A stretch of 64,000 nucleotides of DNA from Arthrobacter sp. SLBN-83 (lineage in GTDB: Bacteria > Actinomycetota > Actinomycetes > Actinomycetales > Micrococcaceae): NCBI RefSeq assembly GCF_006715285.1, contig NZ_VFMX01000001.1:558001-622000 (forward strand), written 5' to 3'. The notes under the pieces are model-generated. The model did not search any database, was not told the origin of the DNA, and saw nothing but the letters and a program-made list of their open reading frames with translations. The translations under genes were made by a program, and so were the position numbers. Each line of letters begins with the position of its first letter. Positions within the stretch are counted from its first letter, which is position 1. Shown piece after piece: positions 54,609-63,520 of this stretch.

Positions 54609-56072
54609 TTAGTCGCGCTTGAGGCTCCAGGTGGCGCCGTCCGGGCCGTCTTCCACCACAACCCCGGCCTGGTTCAGGGTGTCCCGGATGGCGTCGGAGG
54701 CTGCCCAGTCTTTTTCGGCCCGGGCAGCGGCACGCGCCGACAGCTGCGCTTCCACGAGGACTTCCAGCGCGTCAGCCTCCCGAGTGCTCACGGCCGCGGA
54801 CCCCGCGACGGCGTTAAGGCCCAGGACGTCGGTCATAAGGGCTACCGCTTGCAGGGCGTCCCGGGCGGCGGCGTCGTCACCCTCGGCCAGGGCAGTGTTG
54901 CCGGCCCGGACGGTGTCGTGCAGGGCCGCCAAAGCGCGGGGGACGTTGAGGTCGTCGTCCATGGCCTCACAGAATGCGTCGATTCCGGCCGAGGCGCCGT
55001 GGTTGCCGTCGGCGATGCCGGCGTCGCCACCGAACCGGGCCGCCGCTTTGGCCAGGAACCCGTCAATGCGTTCGACGGCGGCCGCGGCCTCCTGCAGCGA
55101 CGTGGGCCGGTAATCCAGCACCGAGCGGTAGTGCGCCTGGCCCAGGTAGTAGCGCACCACGCGGGGCGGGGCCAGTTCCAGCATTTCGGCCGGACTGATG
55201 GTGTTGCCGATGGACTTGGACATCTTTTCGCCCTGGTACGTCACCATGCCGTTGTGCATCCAGAAGTTGGCGAACGGGTGGCCGGCCGCCTGCGACTGCG
55301 CCATTTCGTTTTCGTGGTGCGGGAAGCGCAGGTCCAGGCCACCGCCGTGGATGTCGAAGGCGGTGCCGAGGTACTTGGTGACCATGGCAGAGCACTCAAG
55401 GTGCCAGCCGGGCCGGCCGGCGCCCCAGGGCGAGGCCCAGCTGGCGGTGGCAGGCTCCCCTTCCTTGGAACCCTTCCACAGCGCAAAGTCGCGGGGGTCC
55501 TTCTTGCCGCGGGGATCGGCGTCGGGCGCTGCCTGCATGTCATCGATGTTCTGCCGGGTCAGTGCGCCGTACTTGTCCCAGGAGCGGACGTCGAAGTAGA
55601 CATCGCCGGAATCATCCAGTGCCGGGTAGGCGTGGCCGCGGTCGATCAACTGCTGGATCAGCGCATGCATCTCGGGGATATGCCCCGTGGCCCGCGGTTC
55701 GTAGGTGGGGCGCGAAACGCCGAGGGTGTCGTAGGCCTTCAGGAATTCGCGCTCGTAGCGGTACGCCAGCGCCCACCACTCTTCGCGGGCCACCTCCCCC
55801 GCTTCCGGGCTGAAGTCCGGTGCGAAGGAAGCCTCCGACTTGGCCAGGATCTTGTCGTCGATGTCCGTCACGTTGCGGACGACGGTGACGCGCAGCCCCC
55901 GGTACTGCAGCCAGCGCGTCAGCTGGTCGAAGGCGATGGCGGAACGGATATGGCCCACGTGCGGCATGCCCTGGACCGTGGCTCCGCAGTAATAGAGGCT
56001 GACCTTGCCCTCGACGAGGGGGACGAAGTTCCGGATTTCGGCGGAGGCGGTGTCATAGAAGCGCAAGGTCAC
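54609..56072 (-). CDS. cysS: Cysteinyl-tRNA synthetase
   Basis: This class I aminoacyl-tRNA synthetase of 487 residues charges tRNA-Cys. The zinc-ligand cysteine is in [10 protein letters not shown], the HIGH-type motif is [14 protein letters not shown], a second zinc region is GWHLECSAM with the ligand H in HHENEMAQS, and the KMSKS loop is [10 protein letters not shown]. The C-terminal helical domain ends in GATWSLKRD. It could be confused with MshC, the paralogue of mycothiol synthesis, but the length and C-terminus with [18 protein letters not shown] support true CysS. It lies 21 bp after ispF. Confidence 0.95.
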   Translation of the reverse strand: MTLRFYDTASAEIRNFVPLVEGKVSLYYCGATVQGMPHVGHIRSAIAFDQLTRWLQYRGLRVTVVRNVTDIDDKILAKSEASFAPDFSPEAGEVAREEWWALAYRYEREFLKAYDTLGVSRPTYEPRATGHIPEMHALIQQLIDRGHAYPALDDSGDVYFDVRSWDKYGALTRQNIDDMQAAPDADPRGKKDPRDFALWKGSKEGEPATASWASPWGAGRPGWHLECSAMVTKYLGTAFDIHGGGLDLRFPHHENEMAQSQAAGHPFANFWMHNGMVTYQGEKMSKSIGNTISPAEMLELAPPRVVRYYLGQAHYRSVLDYRPTSLQEAAAAVERIDGFLAKAAARFGGDAGIADGNHGASAGIDAFCEAMDDDLNVPRALAALHDTVRAGNTALAEGDDAAARDALQAVALMTDVLGLNAVAGSAAVSTREADALEVLVEAQLSARAAARAEKDWAASDAIRDTLNQAGVVVEDGPDGATWSLKRD

Positions 56073-56093
56073 CGCTCAAGACTAGCCGATGGC

Positions 56094-56594
56094 TTAGGAC
56101 CGCCGCGGGTACACCAGGGCGGTGGCCACTGCCGAAATGCCCTCGCCGCGTCCGGTGAAGCCCAGGCCGTCGCTGGTGGTTGCCGTGACCCCCACGTGAG
56201 CGCCGGCCGCGTCACTGAGGACCTTTTGGGATTCCTCCCGCCGGGGCCCGAACTTGGGCCGGTTGGCCACGAACTGTACCGCGACGTTGCCGATCTCGAA
56301 ACCGGCCTCCCGGACGATCCGGGCCGCCTCTGCGAGGAGGGTGGCGCCGGAGGCACCGACGAACTCCGGACGGTCGGTGCCGAAGTGCGTGCCAAGGTCG
56401 CCGATGCCGGCGGCGGAGAACAGCGCGTCCGCGGCGGCATGCGCCACGGCGTCCCCATCAGAGTGCCCGGCAAGGCCACGTTCGCCGGGCCAAAGGAGCC
56501 CGCCCAGCCAGAGCGGACGGGGGGCGTCTTCGGGGGCGTACGCGTGGACGTCGATTCCCACGCCCGTCCGGGGGAAGGCCATGTCCTGGCTCAT
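56094..56594 (-). CDS. ispF: 2-C-methyl-D-erythritol 2,4-cyclodiphosphate synthase
   Basis: IspF makes MEcPP in the non-mevalonate isoprenoid pathway. The 166-residue protein has the metal-binding GVGIDVHAY (D15, H17) and [18 protein letters not shown], the substrate loop [13 protein letters not shown], and the C-terminal [15 protein letters not shown]. The ATG at 56594 overlaps the ispD stop codon as ATGA, which decides the start over an upstream GTG at 56606. The enzyme is a trimer in the cytoplasm. It is co-transcribed with ispD, two steps earlier in the same pathway. Confidence 0.95.
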   Translation of the reverse strand: MSQDMAFPRTGVGIDVHAYAPEDAPRPLWLGGLLWPGERGLAGHSDGDAVAHAAADALFSAAGIGDLGTHFGTDRPEFVGASGATLLAEAARIVREAGFEIGNVAVQFVANRPKFGPRREESQKVLSDAAGAHVGVTATTSDGLGFTGRGEGISAVATALVYPRRS

Positions 56595-57373
56595 CCTTCC
56601 ACCCACCGGGCTCCGAGCGGACCTTCCAGGAGGCCTTCGGAGAAGATCAGGTCCAGTGGCGTGGTGATTTTGAGGGACTGCGTCGAGCCGCGGACCACGT
56701 GGACGGGAGTGCCCAGCATTTCAACCAGCATGGCGTCATCGGTGACAGCCGCTGACTGTTCCTCATCCAGGGCCTGCGCCGCCTGGTGCGCCTGCAACAG
56801 CGTGCCGATCCTGAACCCCTGGGGCGTCTGTACCGCGCGCAGTTCCTCGCGGCGGGCAGTCCCCGTGACAACCTCGGGCGCGAGGGCCGCGTCCTCCCCC
56901 GTGGTGGCAGTCACCGTTTTGACGGTGTCCACGACCGGAAGCGCGGGAATCACGGCATCGGCACCGGCGGCAAGCGCATCGGAGACGCGGTGGAAAACCG
57001 ACTCGGGTGTAAGTGCGCGCGCAGCATCGTGGACCAGGACCGCCTCAATGCCCTCCATCAGCGCAGCGATGCCGGCCCGGACGGAGTGCGCCCTGGTGGA
57101 TCCGCCGTCGACAAGCGTCAGGAGGGGTCCGCCGTCGGCAAGTTCGCCGCGGAAGTCGTCGCACAATTGGCGCAGGCCCTGCTCTCCTGCGGGCAGGGCG
57201 ACGCACACCTGCGTGGCAACCCCGGACGCAACGATGCCCCGCAGGGCATGCATCAGGATTGGCTCGCCGCCCAGCGGCACGGCCGCCTTGGGCATGCCGT
57301 ATCCAAGGCGTTGCCCTGAACCTGCGGCCACCAGGATGACAGCTGTGACCAGGCGCGGAGGTGATTCACTCAT
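56591..57373 (-). CDS. ispD: 2-C-methyl-D-erythritol 4-phosphate cytidylyltransferase
   Basis: IspD transfers CMP from CTP to MEP. The 260-residue protein has the N-terminal nucleotide loop [33 protein letters not shown], and the C-terminal [14 protein letters not shown] with [10 protein letters not shown]. The ATG at 57373 ([12 protein letters not shown]) is preferred; the frame runs 14 codons further upstream without homology. It follows carD by about 100 bp, with carD's terminator between, so it may have its own promoter. The carD-ispD-ispF-cysS order is the same as in mycobacteria. Confidence 0.94.
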   Translation of the reverse strand: MSESPPRLVTAVILVAAGSGQRLGYGMPKAAVPLGGEPILMHALRGIVASGVATQVCVALPAGEQGLRQLCDDFRGELADGGPLLTLVDGGSTRAHSVRAGIAALMEGIEAVLVHDAARALTPESVFHRVSDALAAGADAVIPALPVVDTVKTVTATTGEDAALAPEVVTGTARREELRAVQTPQGFRIGTLLQAHQAAQALDEEQSAAVTDDAMLVEMLGTPVHVVRGSTQSLKITTPLDLIFSEGLLEGPLGARWVEG

Positions 57374-57424
57374 GCGGACTAGCCTACGACGCCGGCACGT
57401 GCGCAAGCGCGACACCCGCGTGGG

Positions 57425-57466
57425 TAAAAAAGAAGCCCCGGCGGCACTTGCGTGCAGCCGGGGCTA
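57425..57466 (-). terminator. Intrinsic terminator after carD
   Basis: On the minus strand AGCCCCGGC and GCCGGGGCT form a perfect 9-bp stem around an imperfect loop, followed by TCTTTTTTACCC. It begins 6 bp after the carD stop codon. Confidence 0.88.
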
Positions 57467-57471
57467 AATTC

Positions 57472-57954
57472 TTAGGAAGCCAGGACCTCGTCGAGAACGC
57501 TTGCAGCCTTCTCCTCGTCGGTCTTCTCAGCCAGCGCCAATTCTGAAATCAGAATTTGGCGGGCCTTGGCCAGCATTCGCTTCTCGCCTGCGGAAAGGCC
57601 CCGGTCGTGATCCCGGCGCCACAAGTCGCGAACAACCTCTGCCACCTTGATGACGTCACCGGAAGCAAGCTTCTCCAGGTTTGCCTTGTACCTGCGTGAC
57701 CAGTTGGTGGGTTCCTCGGTGAACTCGGCGCGGAGCACATCGAACACGTGCTCCAGGCCTTCCTTGCCCACTACGTCCCGGACCCCAACAAGGTCAACGT
57801 TCTCTGCTGGAACTTCAATGGTCAGATCACCCTGGGCCACCTTGAGCTTGAGATACATCTTCTCTTCGCCCTTGATGGTGCGCATCTTGATTTCTTCAAT
57901 CTTCGCAGCACCGTGGTGAGGGTAAACTACTGTCTCGCCGACCTCAAATACCAT
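57472..57954 (-). CDS. carD: CarD-family RNA polymerase-binding transcription factor
   Basis: The 160-residue protein is CarD, which binds the RNA polymerase beta subunit through its N-terminal Tudor-like domain and stabilises open promoter complexes, notably at rRNA promoters. The N-terminus [19 protein letters not shown] is diagnostic. The beta-binding strand region contains [18 protein letters not shown]. The C-terminal helical DNA-binding domain includes [17 protein letters not shown] and a family tryptophan in [22 protein letters not shown] precedes the ATG. It diverges from an LpqE-like lipoprotein gene. Confidence 0.97.
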   Translation of the reverse strand: MVFEVGETVVYPHHGAAKIEEIKMRTIKGEEKMYLKLKVAQGDLTIEVPAENVDLVGVRDVVGKEGLEHVFDVLRAEFTEEPTNWSRRYKANLEKLASGDVIKVAEVVRDLWRRDHDRGLSAGEKRMLAKARQILISELALAEKTDEEKAASVLDEVLAS

Positions 57955-58146
57955 GTGGACATTTCCCCTTTCCCGCTGACCAGTTTATCACGATTCAGGC
58001 ATATGACCGGCCCGGGAAAGAGCCTCGAACCGCGAAAATACGCGGAAAAACGGCCCAATCAACCTCGTCCACCCTCTTGACGAATGGGCAGATTAGTGCA
58101 TCGCGTGAGCGCTCGCACAGGGGTTGTGACACGGCCGAATCCTCGT

Positions 58147-58174
58147 TTGACCCTCTTTGCGGATAGGCTATGGC
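58147..58174 (+). promoter_or_regulatory. Candidate promoter of the LpqE-like gene
   Basis: TTGACC (58147-58152) and TATGGC (58169-58174) are spaced 16 bp, giving a leader of about 30 nt with GAGGAG 8 nt before the GTG. Confidence 0.4.
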
Positions 58175-58210
58175 TGAAAAAGACTTCAAATTTCTTGAGG
58201 AGTACGTGAC

Positions 58211-58843
58211 GTGCGTTCCACTGCGATGAACCGGGCCCAGCGCGGCAAACTGGCACTGACGGCTGCTGCCCTTGGCGCCAGCCTGCTGACCGCGGGCTGC
58301 GGTTACATCACGCCCCAGCAGACCAGCCATCAGTACTCCGCCTCGGACGGCATCCGCGCGGACCTCGGTCCGCTGCAGCTGCGGAACATCCTCATCGTCT
58401 CCGCCGGCGAAAATGAGCCCGGCCGCCTGATCGGCGCCGTCTACAACTCCTCCTCCAAGGACGTGAAGCTCACCGTCAACGGCGCCAAGGGCTCGCAGAC
58501 CGAGGTTCCGGTGAAGGCCAACTCCTACACGCTGCTCAACGAGAACTCTGATGCCGCCATCCTGAGCACCACCGGCGGGAAGCCCGGCTCCCTGGTGGAC
58601 GTCAAGGTCAGCGAGAACGGCACCAACGTCAGCAACACCATTAAGGTTCCTGTCCTGGACGCCACCCTCCAGGAGTACAAGAACTACGTCCCCACCCCGA
58701 GCTCCTCGGCGACGTCTTCCTCTTCAGCAAGCCCGAGTTCGTCAGCCAGCGCCGGCTCCCCCGCAAGCGAGAGCTCGTCGGCAGGGGCGGGCTCGTCCGC
58801 CAGCGCCACTCCGAGCGCTACCGCAACCGCCACCAGCCGCTAA
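58211..58843 (+). CDS. LpqE-like secreted lipoprotein
   Basis: The 210-residue precursor has a signal peptide with lipobox LLTAGC (lipidated C30). The mature domain is beta-rich with no enzymatic motif (LQLRNILIVSAGENEPGRLI, VYNSSSKDVKL). It ends in a 55-residue Ser/Ala/Thr tail that probably spans the cell wall. The GTG at 58211 is selected because GAGGAG lies 8 nt upstream. Its position divergent from carD is the same as that of lpqE in mycobacteria, and the general build agrees, so I call it LpqE-like on synteny and architecture. Function is not known. Confidence 0.8.
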   Translation: MRSTAMNRAQRGKLALTAAALGASLLTAGCGYITPQQTSHQYSASDGIRADLGPLQLRNILIVSAGENEPGRLIGAVYNSSSKDVKLTVNGAKGSQTEVPVKANSYTLLNENSDAAILSTTGGKPGSLVDVKVSENGTNVSNTIKVPVLDATLQEYKNYVPTPSSSATSSSSASPSSSASAGSPASESSSAGAGSSASATPSATATATSR

Positions 58844-58870
58844 GCGGTCTCCGGCCGCAGGAGGCCGGCA

Positions 58871-58918
58871 GGCATAACAAAAGGGAGAAGCCCCACGGCT
58901 CCTCCCTTTTGTTATGCC
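58871..58918. terminator. Bidirectional terminator between lpqE-like and regX3-like genes
   Basis: GGCATAACAAAAGGGAG pairs with CTCCCTTTTGTTATGCC in a 17-bp stem around a loop that contains GCC/GGC. The A-run on one arm and T-run on the other make it work for both convergent genes. Confidence 0.85.
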
Positions 58919-58932
58919 GCCATCCGGCGCGC

Positions 58933-59613
58933 TTAGGGTTCGAACTTGTAACCGAGGCCGCGGACAGTCACCAGGTAGCGCGGGGCAGAGGGATCGGGCT
59001 CGATCTTGCTGCGGAGGCGCTTCACGTGAACATCCAGGGTCTTGGTGTCCCCCACATAGTCGGAGCCCCACACACGGTCGATCAGCTGGCCCCTGGTCAG
59101 CACCCTGCCCGAGTTGCGCAGGAGCATCTCCAGCAGCTCGAATTCCTTCAGCGGAAGCAGCACCTGCTCACCGTCAACGCTCACCACGTGCCGCTCGATA
59201 TCCATCCGGACGGGTCCGGCCTGGACAGTCGACGAAACCAGCTCCTCCGGCTCACCCTGGCGCCGCAGCACGGCCCGGACGCGGGCCACCAGTTCCCGGG
59301 ACGAATAGGGCTTGGTCACGTAATCGTCCGCGCCGAGTTCAAGGCCCACTACCTTGTCGATCTCGGAGTCCTTGGCGGTCAGCATGATCACAGGAACGCT
59401 TGAACGCTGGCGGAGCTGGCGGCACACCTCAGTGCCGGAGAGGCCCGGAAGCTGCAGGTCGAGCAGCACCAGGTCGGCGCCGTTGCGGTCGAATTCGGTG
59501 ATGGCGTCAAGACCGTTGTCCACCACCTCCACCTCGAACCCTTCTTTACCCAGCAAATAGGACAAGGGATCGCTGAACGATTCCTCATCCTCCACAATCA
59601 AAATCCTGCTCAA
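58933..59613 (-). CDS. regX3: OmpR-family response regulator, RegX3-like
   Basis: The 226-residue regulator has a receiver domain with phospho-acceptor D52 (LVLLDLQLPG), acidic pocket VEDEE and K101 (YVTKPYS). A winged-helix DNA-binding domain follows (LKEFELLEMLLRN, RGQLIDRVWGSDYVGDTKTLDVHVKRLRSK, here RGQLIDRVWG and KTLDVHVKRLRSK). The start is TTG at 59613: AAGGAG lies 7 nt upstream and the codon overlaps the kinase stop as TTGA. D52 and K101 are at the same positions as in mycobacterial RegX3. With the adjacent kinase and phoU behind a PHO-box-like site, it most likely controls the phosphate-starvation response. Confidence 0.93.
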   Translation of the reverse strand: MSRILIVEDEESFSDPLSYLLGKEGFEVEVVDNGLDAITEFDRNGADLVLLDLQLPGLSGTEVCRQLRQRSSVPVIMLTAKDSEIDKVVGLELGADDYVTKPYSSRELVARVRAVLRRQGEPEELVSSTVQAGPVRMDIERHVVSVDGEQVLLPLKEFELLEMLLRNSGRVLTRGQLIDRVWGSDYVGDTKTLDVHVKRLRSKIEPDPSAPRYLVTVRGLGYKFEP

Positions 59614-60887
59614 GCTCTGGCTCCTTGTTCTGTAGCGCCCGGTTCTGTTGCGCCGGTGGCGCGGGGTACTTGGGTAAGGGCTGGTTGCCCGGACGTCTCC
59701 CGGGCCTGCGCCGGCGCCACTGCCGGTGCCTCCGGAACTGAAGGCCCGGCGTCGCCCTCCTGCCCTTCCATTTCGGGCAGCCGGAGGGTGAAGGTGGATC
59801 CCTGCCCGGGCTGGGACCACAGCGTTACTTCACCGCCATGGTTGGAAGCCACGTGCTTGACGATGCTGAGGCCCAGGCCGGTACCCCCGGTCTGGCGCGA
59901 CCGGGCCGCGTCCACCCGGTAGAAACGCTCGAAGACGCGCTCCTGCTCCTCGGGGCTGAGCCCCTCCCCCTGGTCGGTTACGGAAACCGAAACCAGGCCT
60001 TCCCTGGAACGCACGCCGATCCCCACGCGGGTGTTGGGCGGTGAATAGCGGATGGCGTTGTCGATGAGATTGCGCAGCGCCGTCACCAAAAGGTCCTGGT
60101 CGCCGAACACCTTGCCGTCGGTGCGCCCACCCACCACGATGCTGATGTTCTTGCTCTCGGCGGGAAGCTGCGACCGGTCCACGGCCTCGGCGATGACGGC
60201 GTTGATGTCCACGGGTCCGCCCTGCTGCGTCACGCTGGCGCCCTGCAGGCGGGAAAGTTCGATGATGTCCTGGACCAGGGCTGCCAGCCTGGCCGATTCC
60301 TTGTGCATGCGCTTGGCAAAGCGGCGGACGGCTTCTTCGTCATCGGCCGACGATTCGAGCGCCTCGGCCAGCAGGGAGATGGCGCCCACCGGGGTTTTCA
60401 GCTCGTGCGATACGTTGGCCACAAAGTCGTTGCGGATCTCTTCGGTGCGGGTGATCTCGGTACGGTCATCGGCGAGGAGGAGAATGTATTCCTCACCCAG
60501 CATGGCTGCCCGGACCTGGACGATGATGGTTCCCTGCCCCAGCGGCCCCCGCGGAAGCTCCAATTGCTTTTCGAGGATGACGCCGTCCCGCCGTACCCCG
60601 GCGGTCATGTCCAGGAGTTCCTTGTGGACCACGGTGTGCCCGCGGACCAGTCCGTATGCGTAGGCTGCGGGGCTGGCACGGACCACGCCGTCCACATCGT
60701 CCAGCACCACAAAGGCACGTCCCACGACGGCGAGCACCTCCGCTGCACCAGCCGGAAGCGCAAGCTCCTCGGGTTCGACGTCCAACAGCTCGCGCTGCTT
60801 CTCGCTGACCCGGTAGGCAAGCACGCCGAACGTGCCAAGCGCCAGGCCGATAAGGCCGGCAACCAGACCAATGAGCATAGGATCCAC
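59610..60887 (-). CDS. senX3: Sensor histidine kinase, SenX3-like
   Basis: The 425-residue membrane kinase has one N-terminal transmembrane helix (LIGLVAGLIGLALGTFGVLAY), a PAS-like sensor segment (AFVVLDDVDGVVRASPAAY), the dimerisation/phospho-acceptor helix NVSHELKTPVGAISLL with H161, and an ATPase domain with N-box LRNLIDNAIRYSP, G1 VTDQGEGLS and G2 GTGLGLSIVKHV. A Pro/Ala-rich C-terminal tail of about 45 residues is variable. It precedes the RegX3-like regulator with a TTGA overlap. In this family, signal comes from phosphate uptake via PhoU rather than from an external ligand; phoU is divergent next door. Confidence 0.93.
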   Translation of the reverse strand: MDPMLIGLVAGLIGLALGTFGVLAYRVSEKQRELLDVEPEELALPAGAAEVLAVVGRAFVVLDDVDGVVRASPAAYAYGLVRGHTVVHKELLDMTAGVRRDGVILEKQLELPRGPLGQGTIIVQVRAAMLGEEYILLLADDRTEITRTEEIRNDFVANVSHELKTPVGAISLLAEALESSADDEEAVRRFAKRMHKESARLAALVQDIIELSRLQGASVTQQGGPVDINAVIAEAVDRSQLPAESKNISIVVGGRTDGKVFGDQDLLVTALRNLIDNAIRYSPPNTRVGIGVRSREGLVSVSVTDQGEGLSPEEQERVFERFYRVDAARSRQTGGTGLGLSIVKHVASNHGGEVTLWSQPGQGSTFTLRLPEMEGQEGDAGPSVPEAPAVAPAQARETSGQPALTQVPRATGATEPGATEQGARA

Positions 60888-60947
60888 AGCTCCACTTTAT
60901 GCTCTTGCCTGGAGCCGTCCGCCGCCTTCCGGGCCATCCGGCGAACG

Positions 60948-60979
60948 GTTCAACTAACGTTCATCTGTGTGGGCATAAT
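60948..60979 (+). promoter_or_regulatory. PHO-box-like direct repeat and -10 of phoU
   Basis: Two adjacent 11-nt units GTTCAACTAAC (60948-60958) and GTTCATCTGTG (60959-60969) match the actinobacterial PHO-box unit (GTTCAYC-type). CATAAT (60974-60979) follows as -10; the -35 position falls inside the repeat and has no consensus, as expected for an activated promoter. Confidence 0.7.
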
Positions 60980-61084
60980 CGTTTACCGGGCGATGCCAGA
61001 GTTGGTGGTTAGAGCGCCCAACGGCGACACGATTCCTGCTGCCCTGGAGCGGCCGGCGGGGAATTCCAAGGAAAGGACGCCCAC

Positions 61085-61747
61085 GTGCGTAAGGTTTTTC
61101 AGGAAGAGCTCACCCAGGTCGGTGACCAGCTGGTGGAGATTTCCCGGCTGGTCAGCGAAGCGATGGCCAAGGCCACTACCTCCTTCCAGGTAGCGGACGT
61201 GGACCTCGCCCAGGACGTCATCGCAGCGGATGCGCGCATCGACTTCCTGCAGAACAGCCTGGATGAGCGGGCAATCGACATTCTGGCGCTGCAGGGCCCC
61301 GTCGCCAGCGACCTGCGCATGATCGTGGGTTCCCTTCGGATGAGCGCCTCCCTGGAGCGGATGGGCGACTTGGCCCGCCACATCGCCCAGCTGGCCCGCC
61401 TCCGCTACCCCTCCACGGTGATTCCGGAGTCCATGACGGACACGTTCAACCGGATGGCCCAACTGGACCAGGAAATCGCGGACAAGCTGACGGTCCTGCT
61501 GGAGAGCCGCGACCTTGAGGTGGCCCGGGACATCCTCAAGGCCAATACGGCCATCAATGATCTGCACTTGAGCGTGTTCAAGGCCATCGCGGCCCCCGAC
61601 TGGTCCGGGTCGCCTGCCACCACCGTGGATGTGGCCCTTGCCAGCCGCTACTTCGAGCGGTTCGCGGATCACGGCGTTTCCGTCGCCCAAAAGGTGACCT
61701 ACCTGGTCACGGGCGCGTGGCAGCCCAACGCCACCGAGCACAGCTAA
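61085..61747 (+). CDS. phoU: Phosphate transport/signalling regulator PhoU
   Basis: The 220-residue, all-helical cytoplasmic protein has the two PhoU repeats: MRKVFQEELTQVGDQLVEI with the metal-site helix EAMAKATTSF in the first and a second repeat around MAQLDQEIADKLTVLLESRD with ASRYFERFADHGVSVAQKV (E/D...D metal site). It links Pst phosphate uptake to the sensor kinase and holds the response off when phosphate is plentiful. The start is GTG at 61085 with AAGGA 8 nt upstream. It is divergent from senX3 and behind a PHO-box-like site, so the regulator probably activates it. Confidence 0.95.
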   Translation: MRKVFQEELTQVGDQLVEISRLVSEAMAKATTSFQVADVDLAQDVIAADARIDFLQNSLDERAIDILALQGPVASDLRMIVGSLRMSASLERMGDLARHIAQLARLRYPSTVIPESMTDTFNRMAQLDQEIADKLTVLLESRDLEVARDILKANTAINDLHLSVFKAIAAPDWSGSPATTVDVALASRYFERFADHGVSVAQKVTYLVTGAWQPNATEHS

Positions 61748-61760
61748 GCCAAGTAGAACA

Positions 61761-61803
61761 ACGACGGCGGGCTGGTCACCTGAGGTGACCAGCCCGCCGT
61801 CGT
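61761..61803. terminator. 20-bp perfect bidirectional hairpin between phoU and gpmA
   Basis: ACGACGGCGGGCTGGTCACC, loop TGA, then its exact reverse complement. It lies 13 bp past the phoU stop and 13 bp before the gpmA stop on the other strand, and serves both convergent genes although it has no T-tract. Confidence 0.8.
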
Positions 61804-61816
61804 ATGCGTTAACGCC

Positions 61817-62563
61817 CTAATTCTTGCCCTGATTGGCGACGGCAAGGATGGCTTGCTCGGCGGCCTCGGGATCGAGGTAGGTGCCGCCGGGCTTGATCGG
61901 CTGGAAGTTCTCGTCGAGGTCGTACACCAGCGGGATGCCGGTGGGGATGTTCAGTCCGGCGATTGCCTCGTCGCTGATGCCGTCCAGGTGCTTGACCAGC
62001 GCGCGGAGCGAGTTGCCGTGAGCGGTGACCAACACCGTCTTGCCGGCCTTGAGGTCTTCCTTAATGTCCGATTCCCAGTAGGGCAGGAGCCGCACCAGGA
62101 CGTCCTTCAGGCACTCGGTGCGCGGGAGGGCGTCGCCCAAGTCCGCGTAACGGGGATCGTGGGCCTGCGAGAACTCGGAGTCATCGGGCAGGGGCGGCGG
62201 CGGGGTGTCGTAAGAGCGGCGCCATTCCATGAACTGCTCCTCGCCGAACTCGGCCAGGGTCTGGGCCTTGTCCTTGCCCTGCAGCGCACCGTAGTGGCGT
62301 TCGTTCAGGCGCCAGTCGCGCTTGACCGGGATCCAGCCGCGATCCGCCTTGTCCAGGGCGATGTTGGCCGTGTTGATGGCCCTCTTCAACAGGGAGGTGT
62401 AGAGCACGTCCGGGAGGATGTTGTTCTCTACCAGCAGCTCACCTCCGCGCGCTGCTTCCGCGCGGCCCTGGTCGTTCAGGTCAACGTCCACCCAGCCGGT
62501 GAACAGGTTCTTGGCGTTCCATTCGCTGTGGCCGTGGCGCAGCAGAATCAGCTTGTAAGTCAT
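61817..62563 (-). CDS. gpmA: 2,3-bisphosphoglycerate-dependent phosphoglycerate mutase
   Basis: The glycolytic enzyme interconverts 3- and 2-phosphoglycerate. The 248-residue protein has the phosphohistidine motif [12 protein letters not shown] (H10), [11 protein letters not shown], the catalytic [11 protein letters not shown] and the second histidine in [18 protein letters not shown] lies 8 nt before the ATG at 62563; a second ATG three codons earlier is possible, and the longer antisense extension is not coding. In mycobacteria gpm1 is also next to senX3-regX3, which supports the synteny. Confidence 0.96.
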   Translation of the reverse strand: MTYKLILLRHGHSEWNAKNLFTGWVDVDLNDQGRAEAARGGELLVENNILPDVLYTSLLKRAINTANIALDKADRGWIPVKRDWRLNERHYGALQGKDKAQTLAEFGEEQFMEWRRSYDTPPPPLPDDSEFSQAHDPRYADLGDALPRTECLKDVLVRLLPYWESDIKEDLKAGKTVLVTAHGNSLRALVKHLDGISDEAIAGLNIPTGIPLVYDLDENFQPIKPGGTYLDPEAAEQAILAVANQGKN

Positions 62564-62662
62564 GATTTTCATCCTAGCCGAGCAGTGTTGCCGCCCGCCC
62601 AGCGTTACAAGGCGGCCGCAAAAGGCGCCGCACACGGCCGCCGGCGAAGATAGGGTTGTGCG

Positions 62663-63520
62663 GTGGTTCAAAAGGCTGAACGGGTCAATGCCCCGCAACT
62701 TTCCGGCAGGTCCTCCGCCATTAGGCAGGGGCGGCCGGTGGGCAACGTGACCCGCGGCACCACCAACCCCAACCGGATGCGCCGTGTGGACCGCTGGCTG
62801 GCGGGACCGCAGGCGTGGCGGCTGAGGAGGGCAACCGAGCCGCTCGTCGTGGACCTGGGCTATGGCGCAACGCCGGCCACCGCCGTCGAACTTTATGAAA
62901 GGCTCGCCGTTGTCCGGCCCGACGTGCGCGTCTGCGGGATCGAAATTGAGCCGGAGCGCGTCCGGGCAGCCCTTCCGCTGGAGCGTCCCGGACTGACGTT
63001 CCACGTGGGCGGCTTTGAGCTGCCTGTTCCCGGGCGCCCTGTCCTGGTCCGGGCCTTCAACGTGCTGCGGCAGTACGAGGAGGCTGACGTTGCGGGCATT
63101 TGGCGGCTGGTGCAGGACCGGCTGGCTCCGGACGGCCTGTTCATCGACGGCACGTGTGACGAGATCGGGCGGTGGGTGACGTGGGTGGCGCTGGACCGGC
63201 ACCGCCCGCTTTCCCTCAGCATTTCCGTCCGGTTCGGGAGCTTCGACCTGCCCTCCGACGTCGCCGAGCGGCTGCCCAAGGCATTGATCCACCGAAACGT
63301 CCCCGGCGAACCGGTTCACACTTTCATGCAGGCAATGGACCGGGCGTGGCTTGAGAGCGCTCCGCTGGGGTCATTTGGCAACCGACAGCGCTGGGTGGGC
63401 ATGTGCCGAAGCCTGCGCGGCGCGGGATGGCCAGTTCAGGACGGACCGGCCAGATGGCGGCTCGGTGAGCTGACGGTGGACTGGGAGGCCGTGGCGCCCC
63501 TGGATCACCAGGGGCCGTAG
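62663..63520 (+). CDS. Class I SAM-dependent methyltransferase-like protein
   Basis: The 285-residue protein has a Rossmann-type motif [19 protein letters not shown], followed by an acidic residue after strand 2 in [14 protein letters not shown] and a post-motif FNVLRQYEE. These fit a SAM-binding fold. The C-terminal half has no recognised feature. The N-terminal 35 residues are basic and may include extra sequence; GTG at 62663 lacks a clear Shine-Dalgarno sequence, and GTG at 62740 ([18 protein letters not shown] region) is an alternative nearby. It diverges from gpmA. Substrate unknown. Its 3' end overlaps the end of the DUF2516 gene by 16 bp. Confidence 0.75.
   Translation: MVQKAERVNAPQLSGRSSAIRQGRPVGNVTRGTTNPNRMRRVDRWLAGPQAWRLRRATEPLVVDLGYGATPATAVELYERLAVVRPDVRVCGIEIEPERVRAALPLERPGLTFHVGGFELPVPGRPVLVRAFNVLRQYEEADVAGIWRLVQDRLAPDGLFIDGTCDEIGRWVTWVALDRHRPLSLSISVRFGSFDLPSDVAERLPKALIHRNVPGEPVHTFMQAMDRAWLESAPLGSFGNRQRWVGMCRSLRGAGWPVQDGPARWRLGELTVDWEAVAPLDHQGP

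Noticed and set aside
54849..57467. 872-codon plus-strand frame
   Set aside because: It runs antisense to cysS, ispF and ispD, all of which are clearly coding.
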